DNA of 64,000 nt from Flavobacteriaceae bacterium PS02334 (GTDB taxonomy: Bacteria > Bacteroidota > Bacteroidia > Flavobacteriales > Flavobacteriaceae): NCBI GenBank assembly GCA_029959295.1, contig JASCOH010000001.1, forward strand, positions 558,001 through 622,000, read 5' to 3'. Every line of letters starts with the position of its first letter. Positions within the stretch are counted from its first letter, which is position 1. Shown here one piece after another: positions 1-10,390 of the stretch. A program made the position numbers and the translations under genes. The notes under the pieces are model-generated. The model saw only the letters and a list, made by a program, of their open reading frames with translations, made no database searches and was not told where the DNA came from.

Positions 1-192
1 GATTTTGCACAATGGCTTTTAGAATCATATGATTTCAACGGAGAAACGGTTATGGTTGCTCCTGCTGCAGGATTTTATTCTACTCCAGGTGTTGGTCTTG
101 ATGAAGTGAGGATTGCTTATGTTTTGAAAAAAGAAGACTTGATTAAATCTGTAGAAATTCTTGGTGAAGCATTGAAAGTTTACAATAAATAA
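1..192 (+). CDS. Aminotransferase class I/II, C-terminal fragment (cut by window start)
   Basis: The first 192 bases are open in frame 1 and end in TAA. They encode 63 residues containing VMVAPAAGFYSTPG and GLDEVRIAYVL, the usual end of PLP-dependent fold-type I aminotransferases of the aspartate aminotransferase group. The Arg in EVRIAY corresponds to the conserved arginine that binds the substrate alpha-carboxylate in this family. The lysine that carries PLP lies upstream of the window, so the substrate cannot be judged. A strong terminator follows 18 bases after the stop. Confidence 0.75.
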   Translation, partial: DFAQWLLESYDFNGETVMVAPAAGFYSTPGVGLDEVRIAYVLKKEDLIKSVEILGEALKVYNK

Positions 193-210
193 GAAAGATT
201 TATAAAATTA

Positions 211-239
211 AAAAAGCCTCTTAATTGAGGCTTTTTTTT
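211..239 (+). terminator. Rho-independent terminator of the aminotransferase gene
   Basis: AAAAAGCCTC and GAGGCTTTTT form a perfect stem around a TTAATT loop, followed by a T run. The A run on the other side would let it also work on the minus strand. Confidence 0.85.
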
Positions 240-272
240 GTGCTTATATTTAATTCATTTCTATTATAAAAG

Positions 273-304
273 AAAAAGGCTTCCAAATTGGAAGCCTTTT
301 TTAT
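273..304 (-). terminator. Rho-independent terminator of the giant T9SS cargo gene
   Basis: AAAAAGGCTTCC and GGAAGCCTTTTT pair around a short AAATT-type loop. The hairpin lies 13 bases beyond the stop codon of the minus-strand gene that ends at 317, and the A run at 273 becomes its T tract. Confidence 0.85.
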
Positions 305-316
305 AATCAAATTCTA

Positions 317-3300
317 TTATCGTTTCAGAGAGAAATGCGCTTTGAATTCTTTCATTACGTTATTCTCAAGATATTCTACTTTGAACCAGTAATCAGTAGA
401 TGGCAGCATCTGACCGTTCATTGTTCCATCCCAGCCTCCATTTTCATCAGAGCTGATTTGTTTTACTAATTTACCATAACGGTCAAAGATGTAAATTCTT
501 GCTTCGTCTCCTAGTCCTAGAATTGTCCATTTGTCGTGGATTCCATCACCATTTGGCGTGAAGAATTTAGGATAGTTAATTACTGTAACAGTCAACGGAA
601 TAAATTCGTCACAGCCTCCAGCATTTTTATCGCGAATTTGTACTAAGTGATCTCCGGTAGCAACAGGCGAAAACACATTGCTATCTTGCCATTGACCTTC
701 GTCAAGCCTGAATTCATACTCTCCTAAACTTAATAATTTATCAACAATTACTGTGATTGTAGCATTATCTGTAAAGTATCCAGTCACGCTAGCAGTTGCA
801 ATAGCAGTTGAAGTTGGAGAAACTGTAACATCATCAGATTTTACTGAAATACAACCAGTGTCAACATTTGTAACAACTACACTATATATACCAGCTTGAT
901 CAACAGGAATAACATTTGTAGTGTTATCAGTTACTGGGTAAGGTGCTCCGTCTTTTGTCCATTCAAAAGTATAGTTTCCTGCAGCAGGATCAACAGTTGC
1001 TGTTAATGCGAAAGTATTTAACGGCAAATTAGTGATAGGATCAAGACAGAAGAAACCGTCTTCTAATTTTACTTCAGGCAATTTGTTAACTGTCAATGTA
1101 AAATCTACTCTTGCAGGACAACCTGTTGTAGATGTTCTATTAATCACTAAAGCAATAATATCTTTTGTACTAGTAATATAGTTTGTGATATCAGGAATTG
1201 CTCTTGTATTAGCTGTTGTAACTCCTTCTGCCAAATCTAATAAATAATCTGGCTCATTATCATAGTAATGAATTGTAAAGTTAGCAGGCGCTGGAGTACC
1301 TAAAATGATATCATTTAAAGGTGTCAAATTAAATGTAGTTGAACCGTCATTTCTAACATCATTATCACAAGTTGTCAATAATGGCTCTGTTGGAGAAACT
1401 GGATTGGCAACTGCTGCTTCGTCCACAACTAAATTAAACGTTCCAACATTCACACAAGTTGTTGTATTGTTTACGACTCTTACCCAAATTGGTTCTGGAT
1501 TAGAAGTGTTTGTATATGAATTAGTTAAAAGTCCGGTAGCGGTACCGCCTTCGGCATTAACTTGAGAATCATAATAAGTAAATGTATAATCACTTGGAGT
1601 TAATCCGCTAGCGATAACATTGATGTTATGATCACTTAAAGTAAAAGTATGTACTCCTGTGCTACCAACAACACAAGCAACAAAATCTTTAATTACACCA
1701 TTGACACCTAAAGCAGGTAAAGGATTCACCGATAATTTAAGTTCAACGATTTGATAACAGCTTTTTGCAGTCGGGTTTCCAACATTAGTTGCAACTAAAA
1801 CATAAATAGTCTGATTGAAAGGAACCGTACTTGTAAAGTTTGTTGGTGTTGGAATTGCATTCGGGAACGTTGTTCCTTGTTCTCCATCCAAGACAGCTTG
1901 ATTTCTATCAATATAATAAAAGAAAGATACGTTTGTAGCTAGATTTCTAATATAATTTTCTCTTATGGTTAAATCAAATTGCGTAAGACCATCGCCAGGA
2001 CTGTCATTATCACATTCTACAATTTCTTTTGGATCTAATTTCGGATTTGGAAGTGGCACAACTCTGATAGTAAGTGTAGATGTACTTTCACAAGAAGTGG
2101 CATTATTTGTAGTGATAACATTTAAAGTCTGAGCACCTGGATTTACATTCATATAGGCATTTGGAGTTGTAATAAGTACGCCAGCTAGAGTATAATAAGC
2201 TACTGTATAGTTACTTCCTCCAAAATATTGGTTTTGGCTTGTTAAATTAAACGTAGTGAATCCATTATTCGGCAAACCATCATCACAAAGTGCATATTCT
2301 ACACTTGGAAAACGAACTGCTGGATTAATGATAATTTCAAAACTAATTTTATTATAACAACCTGTATCAACATTGGTTATTCTAACCCAAACAACATCAC
2401 CATTAGAAGCTAAATGATTAGCTGGAGTCACAATAGCACCAATTGTTCCTTGATCAGCATCAGCTTCAGTAAGGAAATATTTGATGTCATAATTTCCAAT
2501 TACTGGCTGTGGCAACAGAATAGCTTCTGCATGTGATTGCAAATCAACTCTTCTGATTTGATCATCATTATCATCACAAACAGTTAGAGGATCAATTGGA
2601 GTTGATGGAACAACTGGAATTGGATTAACAATTAGAGAAAGTGGCGCCACAGAAAAACATCCTGTAGTAGCATCTGTAGCTCTGATAAAAATAATCCCTG
2701 AAGCTAAATTTTCATATGGGCTTGCATAAGGGAAAAGATTATTTTCAGCATTTAAGAAAGTCTCATGGAAAGTAACAATATAACCAGCTCCACCAGTAAT
2801 TTCAGGAATCAATGCGTCTAAATCAAATTGTCCAGCATTATTTCCATCAGCATCACATATTTCAGGAGTAATTGCAGGTATAACAATCACAGGCAATTCT
2901 TTAACTCTTAAAGTAAGAGTTGTTCTCGAAGTACAGCCTGTCAATGTATTTTGAACAATAGCAACAATAGTTTGAGCAGGAACTATTACATTCTCATAAT
3001 TCAATAACAATGGAGTTCCAGCAGCTACTGCAGCATCATCAAAATAAAATTTAACTTCCATTCCTGGAGTAGTTGTAATTAAAGGAATCTGAGATTGTAA
3101 ATTAAAAATCTCTTTTCCATCCCCTGTATTGTTCACATCACAAAGCGTATACTCAGGCAAAACGCCTGGCGCAGGAATTACTGGATTAGGATTTACAATC
3201 AAACGTAAAGAAACTGCTTTGAAACATCCAGTTATAGTGTTTGCAACTCTTACCCAAATTGTTTGAGAAAAAGCAACTTGATTTGTATAATTCGTTACTG

Positions 3301-6300
3301 GAAGCGGTGTCGCTGTTGGAACAGCTGCACTTGCATCAGCTTCATCGCGATAATAAGTAAAAGTATAATTATCTAATGGATTTAGTACTGCCAACATTTG
3401 AGCCTCTCTAATTCTTAAATCAGGGAAAGTCGCAAAACCATCTGCTGTTGTGTCATCACAAATTTCAATTGAATCAGGAGATACTGGCTGAGGTGTTCTA
3501 TTTACAATCAATCTCAATTGTGCAATAGAAGGACATGCACTTCCACCTACTTCTTGAACTCTTACCCACATTATATAAGGTACTTGATCAGGATGTGCGT
3601 TAACAAGATTTTCATAAGGCGCATATTTTGGAAATACACCATCAAGCGCATTTCGCTGTGTTTCGTGATATGTAATTTGTAATGTTGAACCTGCACCTAT
3701 GATTTCATCATTTTTTAGAGCAAGATTAAATAATGCAATTCCATCAGTATTATCATCACAAACTTCTAAAGGAGTTGGATTAAAATTAATAGCAGGTGCT
3801 GCTGTAGGCGTAATCGTTAATGTTCCTGCAATATTAGCTGAACAAGAAGGAATACTTCCGCTAGCAGCAGAAACAACAGATACTAAATTAAACGTTGTTG
3901 TTGCTGTAATTGGAATTGTTGTATAAATCCAACCACCAGATCCATTTAATGTTACACTATCAGAGGTTGCAACTGCCCCAACTGTATAAGTAAAATTAAC
4001 TTGTGCATTTGGCGTACCTGTAAAAGTAATTTCAGCTGTTCTATTGGAACAAATATTTGGCAAAGCCGTAAAACTAGCTGTTGGCAAAGCCACAACTCTA
4101 ACTACAGAAGTCGCATTTAACGTACTTTGGCAAGTAATTCCATCAAGCAGACTAACACTTACTAATCTGTAAGTAGCATCTGCGGTTAATGTACCTGTAT
4201 TGATTGTTCCAGTTCCTGATCCGTTTATTGGTAAATTAATAGTAGCAGGACCTCCATTTAAAGTATAAGTAACAGTACTGTTTGGAGTACCGGTAACTAA
4301 AACTGTTGTACTAGAACCTGTACAAATATTTTGATTTGCTTGAATAGTTGCTGTTGGCAAAGGCTTAACATCTACTAAAACTGAACCCGTAAGCAAGGTC
4401 TCACAAGATAGTGTTCCTGTTGTTACAACTTTTACTAATTGATAAGTAGTATCGGCAGTTAAAGCTGGTGATGTATAAGTTCCTTCTCCAATAGCTGGAT
4501 TAGCCGTAGACGGCAAAAGCGAAACCTGTTGATCAGGACCTCCATTTATTTTAAAATATACTGTCGTATTTGGTGTTCCTGAGAAATCAATTACTGTATT
4601 ACCTCCAGAACAAATTGTAGGAATAGCAGTAGAAATTGTTGCTGTTGGCAAACCAACAACTGTAATAGCAACAGTTCCTGTAAGAGTTTGTGAACAAGTA
4701 GATGGAGCTGGCATTGCCACGCTTACCAATTCATATGTAAAAACTCCTGTCGCAGGCAAAGTTTCAGAAAACGTAATCTCTCCTGATGCTGGGATCGTAA
4801 TTGTAGGTTGCAGATTGGTATTCAATCTATAAGTCACAATTGAGTTTGGCGTACCTGAAAACTTAACACTTGAAGCATTCCCTAAACAAACTTGAGAATC
4901 AATCTGTGTAATTGTAGCTGTTGGATTTGGCGATACAGTAATAGTAACAACGTCTGTAAGCGTTTGCTCACATGGAGGCGTTGAAGCTGTACTTACCTTA
5001 GTCAATCTGTATGTATAAGTAGTATTCGGCGTTAAGGTTGTAGGCATGTTAATCGTCCCTTGGCCTAAAGTATCCAGAAGTAAAGTTTGAACAGCACCAG
5101 CATTTTCAGTATAACTTACAGTTGTGCCAGCCGTACCTGATACATTAATTGTAATCACATCATTTTCACAAATTGTAGTGCTAGTGGTTGTAAATGCAGC
5201 CGTTGGAAGACCTCCAACAGTTACTATGGCACTTTGAGGCACTGGGCTTGAACAAATATATCCATCAGTGTCTGTATATGTCGCACCAGTAACCGTATAA
5301 GTGTAGGTATTTCCAGAAACTACAGGCGGTGTTGTTAAAGTAATAGTCCTACTTGCCGGAATAGTTACAGAAGGCTGTGCGGTACTATTAAAAGTATAAT
5401 TTACAACTGAACCTGGTTGACCAGTAATAGTAATCGGAGCAGTAGCTCCTGCACAAATTTCAGTAGTCCCTGTAATTGTAACATCTGGATTTGGTCTAAG
5501 TTTTACTTTAAGATATTTAACAATATAGCTTGATGGATCCGCAATTTTTTGCACACGCACATAGACGTCCTGACCATTTACTACCGTAAAAGGATTCAAT
5601 ACAGTTATTTGAGTCGCTATGTTGTCAGCATCAGTGGCAGAATTGTGAAAAGTAATCGAATAATCAGCTGGATTTAAACCATCAGCTGTATTTGAAGTAT
5701 CAATCAAAGGTCTATAATTTAAAAGATTTACATCCTCAGTATTGTTGTTACCTGTATCACATACATCCACATCAATTTTACAATCTATAATGCTTACAGT
5801 AAATGGAACTATACTATTACATCCTCCTAATCCATCTTCTACACGAATATAAAGTGTATGAGAAGTTTCACTAGCAGGCAAAGTATATACTGCTGCAGTA
5901 TCATTAGAAATAGGAGATACCATATTATTACCAAAACCATCTTGGGCATCTGCCAATGTTGTATAGATATATGCATTAGTGTTTGCAAGACTTAAACCAC
6001 TACTAGCATAAATCGTATTAATATTATCTCCAACAGTAAATTGATTGGCATTTGCTGCAGAATTACAGTGTACCATATCTAATGGATTATTAATAGCTAC
6101 TTCCCCGAATTTTATAGTGGTAAAATCAGAAGCAGGCAAAAGTGGTATTGCAGGATCGCAAGTTCCAAAAAGAGCATCAACTCTATATCTAGTCTCAGCA
6201 GTTGGCGCAACAGTTTTTGTTTGACCAACTCCAAGATCATTAATAATTGTATTAGTAGCATCAACTTCATACCAATGGTAATTTACCGAAACATTTGCTC

Positions 6301-7183
6301 CGCTTGGCGTAAATCTCCAAGCTTCATTTGTGACAGAAAATGTATCTGCATTTCTACCTGGCGCTGCTAAACCGATATTTCCAGTTTGATCTTGAATACC
6401 AATTGTTCCTTTTCCAGCATTAATACCTGTTGGCCAACTTGTACAACTTGTTCTTTTCTTAACATGAACCTCAATAATATTTGTTGATTCAAATAAAACA
6501 ATCTGATAAGACTGTAAATCCGTTGAACTACAAGAACCTGAATAAAGAGGCACTTCACTCCAGTTTGCTACGAAAACTCTACAAGGATAAGCACCTATTG
6601 CAAAAAAGTTAATTTCTGCTGGTGCTGGTGGAGGAGTTCCAAAACGAATCATGTATAAATCTTGGTATACTCCAAATATAGCATTTCTGATATGATTGGC
6701 ATTAGGAACTGGAACACTTATATTCCAATCACAATATCCTCCTGGAGCATAAGTTCCAGAGGGAGAATCAGGATCTCCAGCAACACCAAATGTCAATACT
6801 CCGTTGTCACCTATTAAACATTTATTATACTTTTCTCCATAAAAGCAAAAGTTAAAAGTTGTTGCCTGTTTCCCTTGTAATCTAGCGTAAGGCCCGCCAA
6901 TAGCAGGATCGACATTACACCATTTGTCGTCAGCAACAATATTTGTTTTATCATTATTATTGTCTGGGCTTCTCCAAGAAAAACTTACAGGCGTAACTGT
7001 ATAAGAAGTAGTCTGTTTTGGGACACTCCCAATTGGAGGTGCCGCCGTTAAAACCCTTGTTTCACCTGGAGCACAAATAGGCCTAACTGTTTGCGCTACT
7101 ATCTTAAGACAGTTATCGGTTTGCGCATATGCACCGACAAAAAACAAAGCAAATAATAATGATAGAAAGTAACTCTTTTTCAT
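317..7183 (-). CDS. Giant secreted repeat protein with gliding-motility-type T9SS C-terminal domain
   Basis: The protein has 2288 residues. A signal peptide (residues 1-20, ending GAYAQ) is followed by a beta-sandwich-like N-terminal region with FNFCFYGEKYN and GDNGVLTFG. A CDTGNNN-type repeat lies near residue 474. Six Ig-like repeats of about 90 residues follow (about 563-1130), each opening near PTATI...IC. About nine repeats of about 100 residues then begin with a CDDN-like motif (about 1139-2039), and a PKD-like module comes next. The last 85 residues (about 2203-2288), starting FFTPNGDGIHD and containing IYIFDRYGKLV, match the CHU_C/TIGR04131 domain that directs export by the type IX system. 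Role by family: surface adhesin or secreted matrix protein. I see no catalytic domain. It stands alone, with its own terminator at 273-304. Confidence 0.85.
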   Translation of the reverse strand: MKKSYFLSLLFALFFVGAYAQTDNCLKIVAQTVRPICAPGETRVLTAAPPIGSVPKQTTSYTVTPVSFSWRSPDNNNDKTNIVADDKWCNVDPAIGGPYARLQGKQATTFNFCFYGEKYNKCLIGDNGVLTFGVAGDPDSPSGTYAPGGYCDWNISVPVPNANHIRNAIFGVYQDLYMIRFGTPPPAPAEINFFAIGAYPCRVFVANWSEVPLYSGSCSSTDLQSYQIVLFESTNIIEVHVKKRTSCTSWPTGINAGKGTIGIQDQTGNIGLAAPGRNADTFSVTNEAWRFTPSGANVSVNYHWYEVDATNTIINDLGVGQTKTVAPTAETRYRVDALFGTCDPAIPLLPASDFTTIKFGEVAINNPLDMVHCNSAANANQFTVGDNINTIYASSGLSLANTNAYIYTTLADAQDGFGNNMVSPISNDTAAVYTLPASETSHTLYIRVEDGLGGCNSIVPFTVSIIDCKIDVDVCDTGNNNTEDVNLLNYRPLIDTSNTADGLNPADYSITFHNSATDADNIATQITVLNPFTVVNGQDVYVRVQKIADPSSYIVKYLKVKLRPNPDVTITGTTEICAGATAPITITGQPGSVVNYTFNSTAQPSVTIPASRTITLTTPPVVSGNTYTYTVTGATYTDTDGYICSSPVPQSAIVTVGGLPTAAFTTTSTTICENDVITINVSGTAGTTVSYTENAGAVQTLLLDTLGQGTINMPTTLTPNTTYTYRLTKVSTASTPPCEQTLTDVVTITVSPNPTATITQIDSQVCLGNASSVKFSGTPNSIVTYRLNTNLQPTITIPASGEITFSETLPATGVFTYELVSVAMPAPSTCSQTLTGTVAITVVGLPTATISTAIPTICSGGNTVIDFSGTPNTTVYFKINGGPDQQVSLLPSTANPAIGEGTYTSPALTADTTYQLVKVVTTGTLSCETLLTGSVLVDVKPLPTATIQANQNICTGSSTTVLVTGTPNSTVTYTLNGGPATINLPINGSGTGTINTGTLTADATYRLVSVSLLDGITCQSTLNATSVVRVVALPTASFTALPNICSNRTAEITFTGTPNAQVNFTYTVGAVATSDSVTLNGSGGWIYTTIPITATTTFNLVSVVSAASGSIPSCSANIAGTLTITPTAAPAINFNPTPLEVCDDNTDGIALFNLALKNDEIIGAGSTLQITYHETQRNALDGVFPKYAPYENLVNAHPDQVPYIMWVRVQEVGGSACPSIAQLRLIVNRTPQPVSPDSIEICDDTTADGFATFPDLRIREAQMLAVLNPLDNYTFTYYRDEADASAAVPTATPLPVTNYTNQVAFSQTIWVRVANTITGCFKAVSLRLIVNPNPVIPAPGVLPEYTLCDVNNTGDGKEIFNLQSQIPLITTTPGMEVKFYFDDAAVAAGTPLLLNYENVIVPAQTIVAIVQNTLTGCTSRTTLTLRVKELPVIVIPAITPEICDADGNNAGQFDLDALIPEITGGAGYIVTFHETFLNAENNLFPYASPYENLASGIIFIRATDATTGCFSVAPLSLIVNPIPVVPSTPIDPLTVCDDNDDQIRRVDLQSHAEAILLPQPVIGNYDIKYFLTEADADQGTIGAIVTPANHLASNGDVVWVRITNVDTGCYNKISFEIIINPAVRFPSVEYALCDDGLPNNGFTTFNLTSQNQYFGGSNYTVAYYTLAGVLITTPNAYMNVNPGAQTLNVITTNNATSCESTSTLTIRVVPLPNPKLDPKEIVECDNDSPGDGLTQFDLTIRENYIRNLATNVSFFYYIDRNQAVLDGEQGTTFPNAIPTPTNFTSTVPFNQTIYVLVATNVGNPTAKSCYQIVELKLSVNPLPALGVNGVIKDFVACVVGSTGVHTFTLSDHNINVIASGLTPSDYTFTYYDSQVNAEGGTATGLLTNSYTNTSNPEPIWVRVVNNTTTCVNVGTFNLVVDEAAVANPVSPTEPLLTTCDNDVRNDGSTTFNLTPLNDIILGTPAPANFTIHYYDNEPDYLLDLAEGVTTANTRAIPDITNYITSTKDIIALVINRTSTTGCPARVDFTLTVNKLPEVKLEDGFFCLDPITNLPLNTFALTATVDPAAGNYTFEWTKDGAPYPVTDNTTNVIPVDQAGIYSVVVTNVDTGCISVKSDDVTVSPTSTAIATASVTGYFTDNATITVIVDKLLSLGEYEFRLDEGQWQDSNVFSPVATGDHLVQIRDKNAGGCDEFIPLTVTVINYPKFFTPNGDGIHDKWTILGLGDEARIYIFDRYGKLVKQISSDENGGWDGTMNGQMLPSTDYWFKVEYLENNVMKEFKAHFSLKR

Positions 7184-7294
7184 TTTTAAGAATATTTTGA
7201 GGAGCGAAATTTACATAAATTTAAGAAACAATTATCTTAAATTTTCATTTTTTTTAAAATTAACATGTATACAAATTCTTTGCTTTTAATTATT

Positions 7295-7302
7295 TATCTT
7301 TG
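7295..7302 (+). promoter_or_regulatory. -7 element upstream of folE
   Basis: TATCTTTG matches the Bacteroidetes -7 consensus TAnnTTTG and lies 39 bases before the folE ATG. The nearest TTTG (7279-7282) is only 12 bases upstream, too close for a standard -33 box, so only the -7 box is supported. Confidence 0.5.
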
Positions 7303-7341
7303 CTCACTTTATAATCATATTACAATAACATTCTATTTTCA

Positions 7342-8013
7342 ATGATAAATAACGAGGAATTTCAAGACGAAATTGGAGATAATCATATTGCAACTAACGC
7401 AAAAAATCCCATCAGAAGTGATGCTTTTGACATTACTGACGAACAAAAAATTGAGCTGATAAAAAAAGATGTTGAAAACATTCTAAATACTTTGGGAATG
7501 GATTTAACAGACGACAGCCTAAAAGGCACTCCAAATCGTGTGGCCAAAATGTTTGTAAAAGAGATTTTTGGAGGCTTAAATCCAGATAAAAAACCAAAAG
7601 CTTCTACTTTTGATAACAATTATAAGTATGGAGAAATGCTGGTTGAAAAAAACATCACTTTATATTCTACTTGCGAGCACCATCTGCTTCCGATTATTGG
7701 TAGAGCTCACGTGGCGTATATTTCAAACGGAACTGTAGTTGGTCTTTCAAAAATGAACCGAATTGTAGAATATTTTGCAAAGCGCCCTCAGGTTCAAGAG
7801 CGCTTGACAATGCAGATTGTTCAAGAATTGCAAAAAGTTTTGAATACTGAAGATGTTGCCTGCGTAATTGATGCGAAACATCTTTGCGTAAATTCAAGAG
7901 GAATCAAGGATATCGAAAGCAGTACTGTTACTTCTGAATTTGGAGGTAAATTTAAAGACGAAGCAACTCGCCGTGAATTCTTGGATTATATTAAATTTGA
8001 CACTAAATTTTAG
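7342..8013 (+). CDS. folE: GTP cyclohydrolase I
   Basis: This 223-residue enzyme converts GTP to 7,8-dihydroneopterin triphosphate, the first step of tetrahydrofolate and pterin synthesis in the cytoplasm. The type I family signature is clear: STCEHHLLP supplies the zinc ligands Cys111 and His114, and Cys182 (HLCVNSRG) is the third. GLSKMNRIVEYFAKRPQ is the conserved active-site segment. Length is typical; the first 30 residues are a variable extension. ATG at 7342 is preceded by a -7 box at 7295. A 10-bp inverted repeat follows the stop codon. Confidence 0.96.
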   Translation: MINNEEFQDEIGDNHIATNAKNPIRSDAFDITDEQKIELIKKDVENILNTLGMDLTDDSLKGTPNRVAKMFVKEIFGGLNPDKKPKASTFDNNYKYGEMLVEKNITLYSTCEHHLLPIIGRAHVAYISNGTVVGLSKMNRIVEYFAKRPQVQERLTMQIVQELQKVLNTEDVACVIDAKHLCVNSRGIKDIESSTVTSEFGGKFKDEATRREFLDYIKFDTKF

Positions 8014-8027
8014 TTAGTTTAATTGAT

Positions 8028-8085
8028 AAATCGTTTATTTGTTTAATCGCTGTGAACAGTCAAGCAACTGGCAATTAAACGATTT
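8028..8085. repeat. Inverted repeat with GTTTAATCG motifs downstream of folE
   Basis: AAATCGTTTA (8028-8037) and TAAACGATTT (8076-8085) are perfect 10-bp inverted arms. The loop contains GTTTAATCG, and further CGATTAAAC copies follow at 8095-8103, 8499-8507 and 8523-8531. There is no T run after the arm, so a plain terminator is less likely than an intergenic repeat. Confidence 0.6.
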
Positions 8086-8110
8086 CGGTATTAACGATTA
8101 AACAAAATAG

Positions 8111-8476
8111 ATGTATATTTTTTCTTTTGAAAAACTGGAAGCTTGGCAAAATTCCCGAATGCTAATTTTAGATATTTATAAAATTGCAAATAATTTTCCA
8201 AGTAGCGAAAACTTTGGGTTATCTTCTCAAATAAAAAGAAGTACCGCATCAATAGCTACGAATATTGCCGAAGGAACTTCTAGAAATACAAATAAAGACA
8301 AAGCTCATTTTTTAAACATATCCTATTCGTCAGCAATGGAAACCCTGAATCACTTGATAATTTGCAATGATTTAAATTATATTTCTAATGAAGACTATAT
8401 TCTTTGCAGAGAAAAGCTATCCAAAATTTGCAATCAAATCAATAGCTTAAAAAAATATTATACAGAAAAAGGTTAA
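8111..8476 (+). CDS. Four-helix-bundle protein (S23/IVS-protein family)
   Basis: The 121-residue protein has the family pattern FEKLEAWQNSRML...FP.SE.FGLSSQIKRSTASIATNIAEG, followed by a helix with FLNISYSSAMETL. This places it in the S23 ribosomal-protein or 23S rRNA intervening-sequence family. Such proteins form pentameric four-helix bundles. Their molecular role is not established, and genes of this kind are often found free-standing in Bacteroidetes genomes, as here between folE and cysS. Both flanks carry GATTAAAC-type repeats, which may mean that gene and repeats entered together. Confidence 0.85.
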   Translation: MYIFSFEKLEAWQNSRMLILDIYKIANNFPSSENFGLSSQIKRSTASIATNIAEGTSRNTNKDKAHFLNISYSSAMETLNHLIICNDLNYISNEDYILCREKLSKICNQINSLKKYYTEKG

Positions 8477-8498
8477 TCGTAAAATCGTAACTTTCCTC

Positions 8499-8531
8499 CG
8501 ATTAAACAATTAAACATAAAACCGATTAAAC
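8499..8531. repeat. CGATTAAAC direct repeats between the four-helix-bundle gene and cysS
   Basis: Two copies of CGATTAAAC lie at 8499-8507 and 8523-8531, with an AATTAAACAT segment between them. The same nonamer, on either strand, occurs downstream of folE and between mdh and gyrB. Confidence 0.55.
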
Positions 8532-8540
8532 ATAAAAAGC

Positions 8541-10019
8541 ATGCCTTTATACCAGAATCAAAATCTAAAAATATACAATTCTCTTTCGGGAGAAAAAGAA
8601 GTTTTCAAGCCTTTGCACGAAGGAAATGTTGGAATGTATGTTTGCGGACCGACGGTTTACAGCAATGTGCATTTGGGAAATGTGAGAACTTTTATGTCTT
8701 TTGACGTAGTTTTCAGATACCTGCAACACATTGGTTATAAGGTTCGTTATGTTCGAAATATCACCGATGTCGGCCACGTGGTGGATGATGAAGATGAAGG
8801 CGAGGATAAAATTGCGAAGAAAGCGCGTGTTGAAAAATTAGAACCGATGGAAATCGTGCAGCGTTATACTGTTGATTTTCATGAAATTTTGAAGGAATTT
8901 AATTTCTTGCCGCCTAGTATTGAGCCGACGGCAACGGGACATATCATTGAGCAGATTGAAATTATCAAAAAAATTATTGAAAACGGAATTGGATATGAAT
9001 CTAACGGTTCAATTTATTTTGATGTCGTAAAATTTAATAAAACACATAATTACGGAAAATTGAGCGGTCGAAATATCGAAGATATGATCACCAATACTCG
9101 CGAATTAGACGGGCAATCTGACAAGAGAAATCCGCAAGATTTTGCTTTATGGAAACGTGCAGAACCAGAACATATCATGCGTTGGCCTTCGCCTTGGAGC
9201 GACGGTTTTCCAGGTTGGCATTTGGAATGTACAGCAATGAGTACGAAATATTTGGGTAATCATTTTGACATTCACGGTGGTGGGATGGACTTGAAATTTC
9301 CGCATCACGAATGTGAAATTGCTCAAAACGAAGCTTGTACTGGCGAATCTCCTGTAAATTATTGGATGCATGCCAATATGCTGACTTTGAATGGCAAAAA
9401 AATGGCCAAATCTACTGGAAATAATATTTTGCCAAGAGAAATTTACACAGGCGGAAGTCCGTTTTTAAGCAAAGCTTATTCTCCTTCGGTTGCTAGATTT
9501 TTTATGCTTCAGGCGCATTACAGAAGCAATTTAGATTTTACGGATGATGCAATTGCAGCTTCTGAAAAAGGCTTTGTACGTTTGATGGAAGCTTTTGATA
9601 CGATTAATGAAATTACGCCTTCAGGAAATTCTTCTATAGATATTCAAGCTTGGATTTCGTTATGTTATGACGCCATGAATGACGATTTCAATACGCCTAT
9701 TTTAATTGCACAGCTTTTTGAAGCCGTTCGTTATATCAATTTATTGAAAGAAAACAAAGAGACAATTACCGCAGAAGATTTGAATTTGCTGACTAAAACC
9801 ATGGAAGGTTTCTTGTTTGATGTTTTAGGCTTGACAACTGAAAAAGCTGTTGGAAATACTGAAAAACTAGACAGTGTTGTAAACATGTTGATTGGAATGC
9901 GAAATGAAGCAAGAGCCAACAAAGATTTTGCCCTTTCAGATAAAATTCGCGACCAGCTAACAGGACTTGGAATAAATTTGAAAGACGGAAAAGACGGCAC
10001 AACTTTTACGATAAATTAA
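8541..10019 (+). CDS. cysS: Cysteine--tRNA ligase
   Basis: This 492-residue class I aminoacyl-tRNA synthetase charges tRNA-Cys with cysteine. The HIGH-type motif is HLGN (44-47), preceded by CGPTVYSNV. The KMSKS-type motif is KMAKS (287-291). The zinc ligands of the family appear as Cys35, Cys230 (GWHLEC), His255 and Glu259 (FPHHECE). The C-terminal DALR-like helical region contains [14 protein letters not shown]. Length is normal and the ATG start fits the conserved N-terminus. A terminator follows directly. Confidence 0.97.
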   Translation: MPLYQNQNLKIYNSLSGEKEVFKPLHEGNVGMYVCGPTVYSNVHLGNVRTFMSFDVVFRYLQHIGYKVRYVRNITDVGHVVDDEDEGEDKIAKKARVEKLEPMEIVQRYTVDFHEILKEFNFLPPSIEPTATGHIIEQIEIIKKIIENGIGYESNGSIYFDVVKFNKTHNYGKLSGRNIEDMITNTRELDGQSDKRNPQDFALWKRAEPEHIMRWPSPWSDGFPGWHLECTAMSTKYLGNHFDIHGGGMDLKFPHHECEIAQNEACTGESPVNYWMHANMLTLNGKKMAKSTGNNILPREIYTGGSPFLSKAYSPSVARFFMLQAHYRSNLDFTDDAIAASEKGFVRLMEAFDTINEITPSGNSSIDIQAWISLCYDAMNDDFNTPILIAQLFEAVRYINLLKENKETITAEDLNLLTKTMEGFLFDVLGLTTEKAVGNTEKLDSVVNMLIGMRNEARANKDFALSDKIRDQLTGLGINLKDGKDGTTFTIN

Positions 10020-10024
10020 AACAA

Positions 10025-10059
10025 AAATGATGAAGCTAAACGGTTTCATCATTTTTTTT
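10025..10059 (+). terminator. Rho-independent terminator of cysS
   Basis: AAATGATGAA (10025-10034) and TTCATCATTT (10045-10054) pair around a ten-base loop, followed by a run of T. It separates cysS from yidD. Confidence 0.8.
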
Positions 10060-10073
10060 AAAACACAATTGCA

Positions 10074-10325
10074 TTGGAATTCAAGAAAATCATAATATTT
10101 CCTTTTGTTGCATTGGTACGATTTTACCAAATGGCAATCTCCCCTATTTTGCCTTCCGCTTGCCGATACGAACCCACTTGTTCTCAATATACAATTGAAG
10201 CTTTGCAGAAAAGAGGATTACTCATAGGAAGTTATTTGGCTATAAAAAGAATTTTGAGTTGCAATCCCTGGGGCGGAAAAGGTTATGATCCAGTTCCAGA
10301 AAAAGGATGCAATCACAAACATTAA
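10074..10325 (+). CDS. yidD: Membrane protein insertion efficiency factor YidD
   Basis: The 83-residue protein carries the YidD core: [28 protein letters not shown] and [12 protein letters not shown]. Family members are membrane-associated helpers of YidC-dependent inner-membrane insertion. The start is TTG at 10074: an in-frame stop lies at 10059-10061 and no ATG occurs before the conserved region. It is followed by lgt, another envelope-biogenesis gene, and is likely co-transcribed with it. Members are normally 70-100 residues, so it appears complete. Confidence 0.9.
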   Translation: MEFKKIIIFPFVALVRFYQMAISPILPSACRYEPTCSQYTIEALQKRGLLIGSYLAIKRILSCNPWGGKGYDPVPEKGCNHKH

Positions 10326-10390
10326 CGGCATTTTTTGTATTTGGTTAAATGCAAATCTTTATTTTTACGCATAAATTAGAATTAAAAAGT

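Noticed and set aside
317-7183. Periodic sequence suggesting a repeat array or CRISPR
   Set aside because: The periodicity is in protein domains of about 90-100 residues in one open frame; there are no identical short repeats with uniform spacers.
8028-8085. Rho-independent terminator of folE
   Set aside because: The arms are far apart (38-base loop) and no T tract follows.
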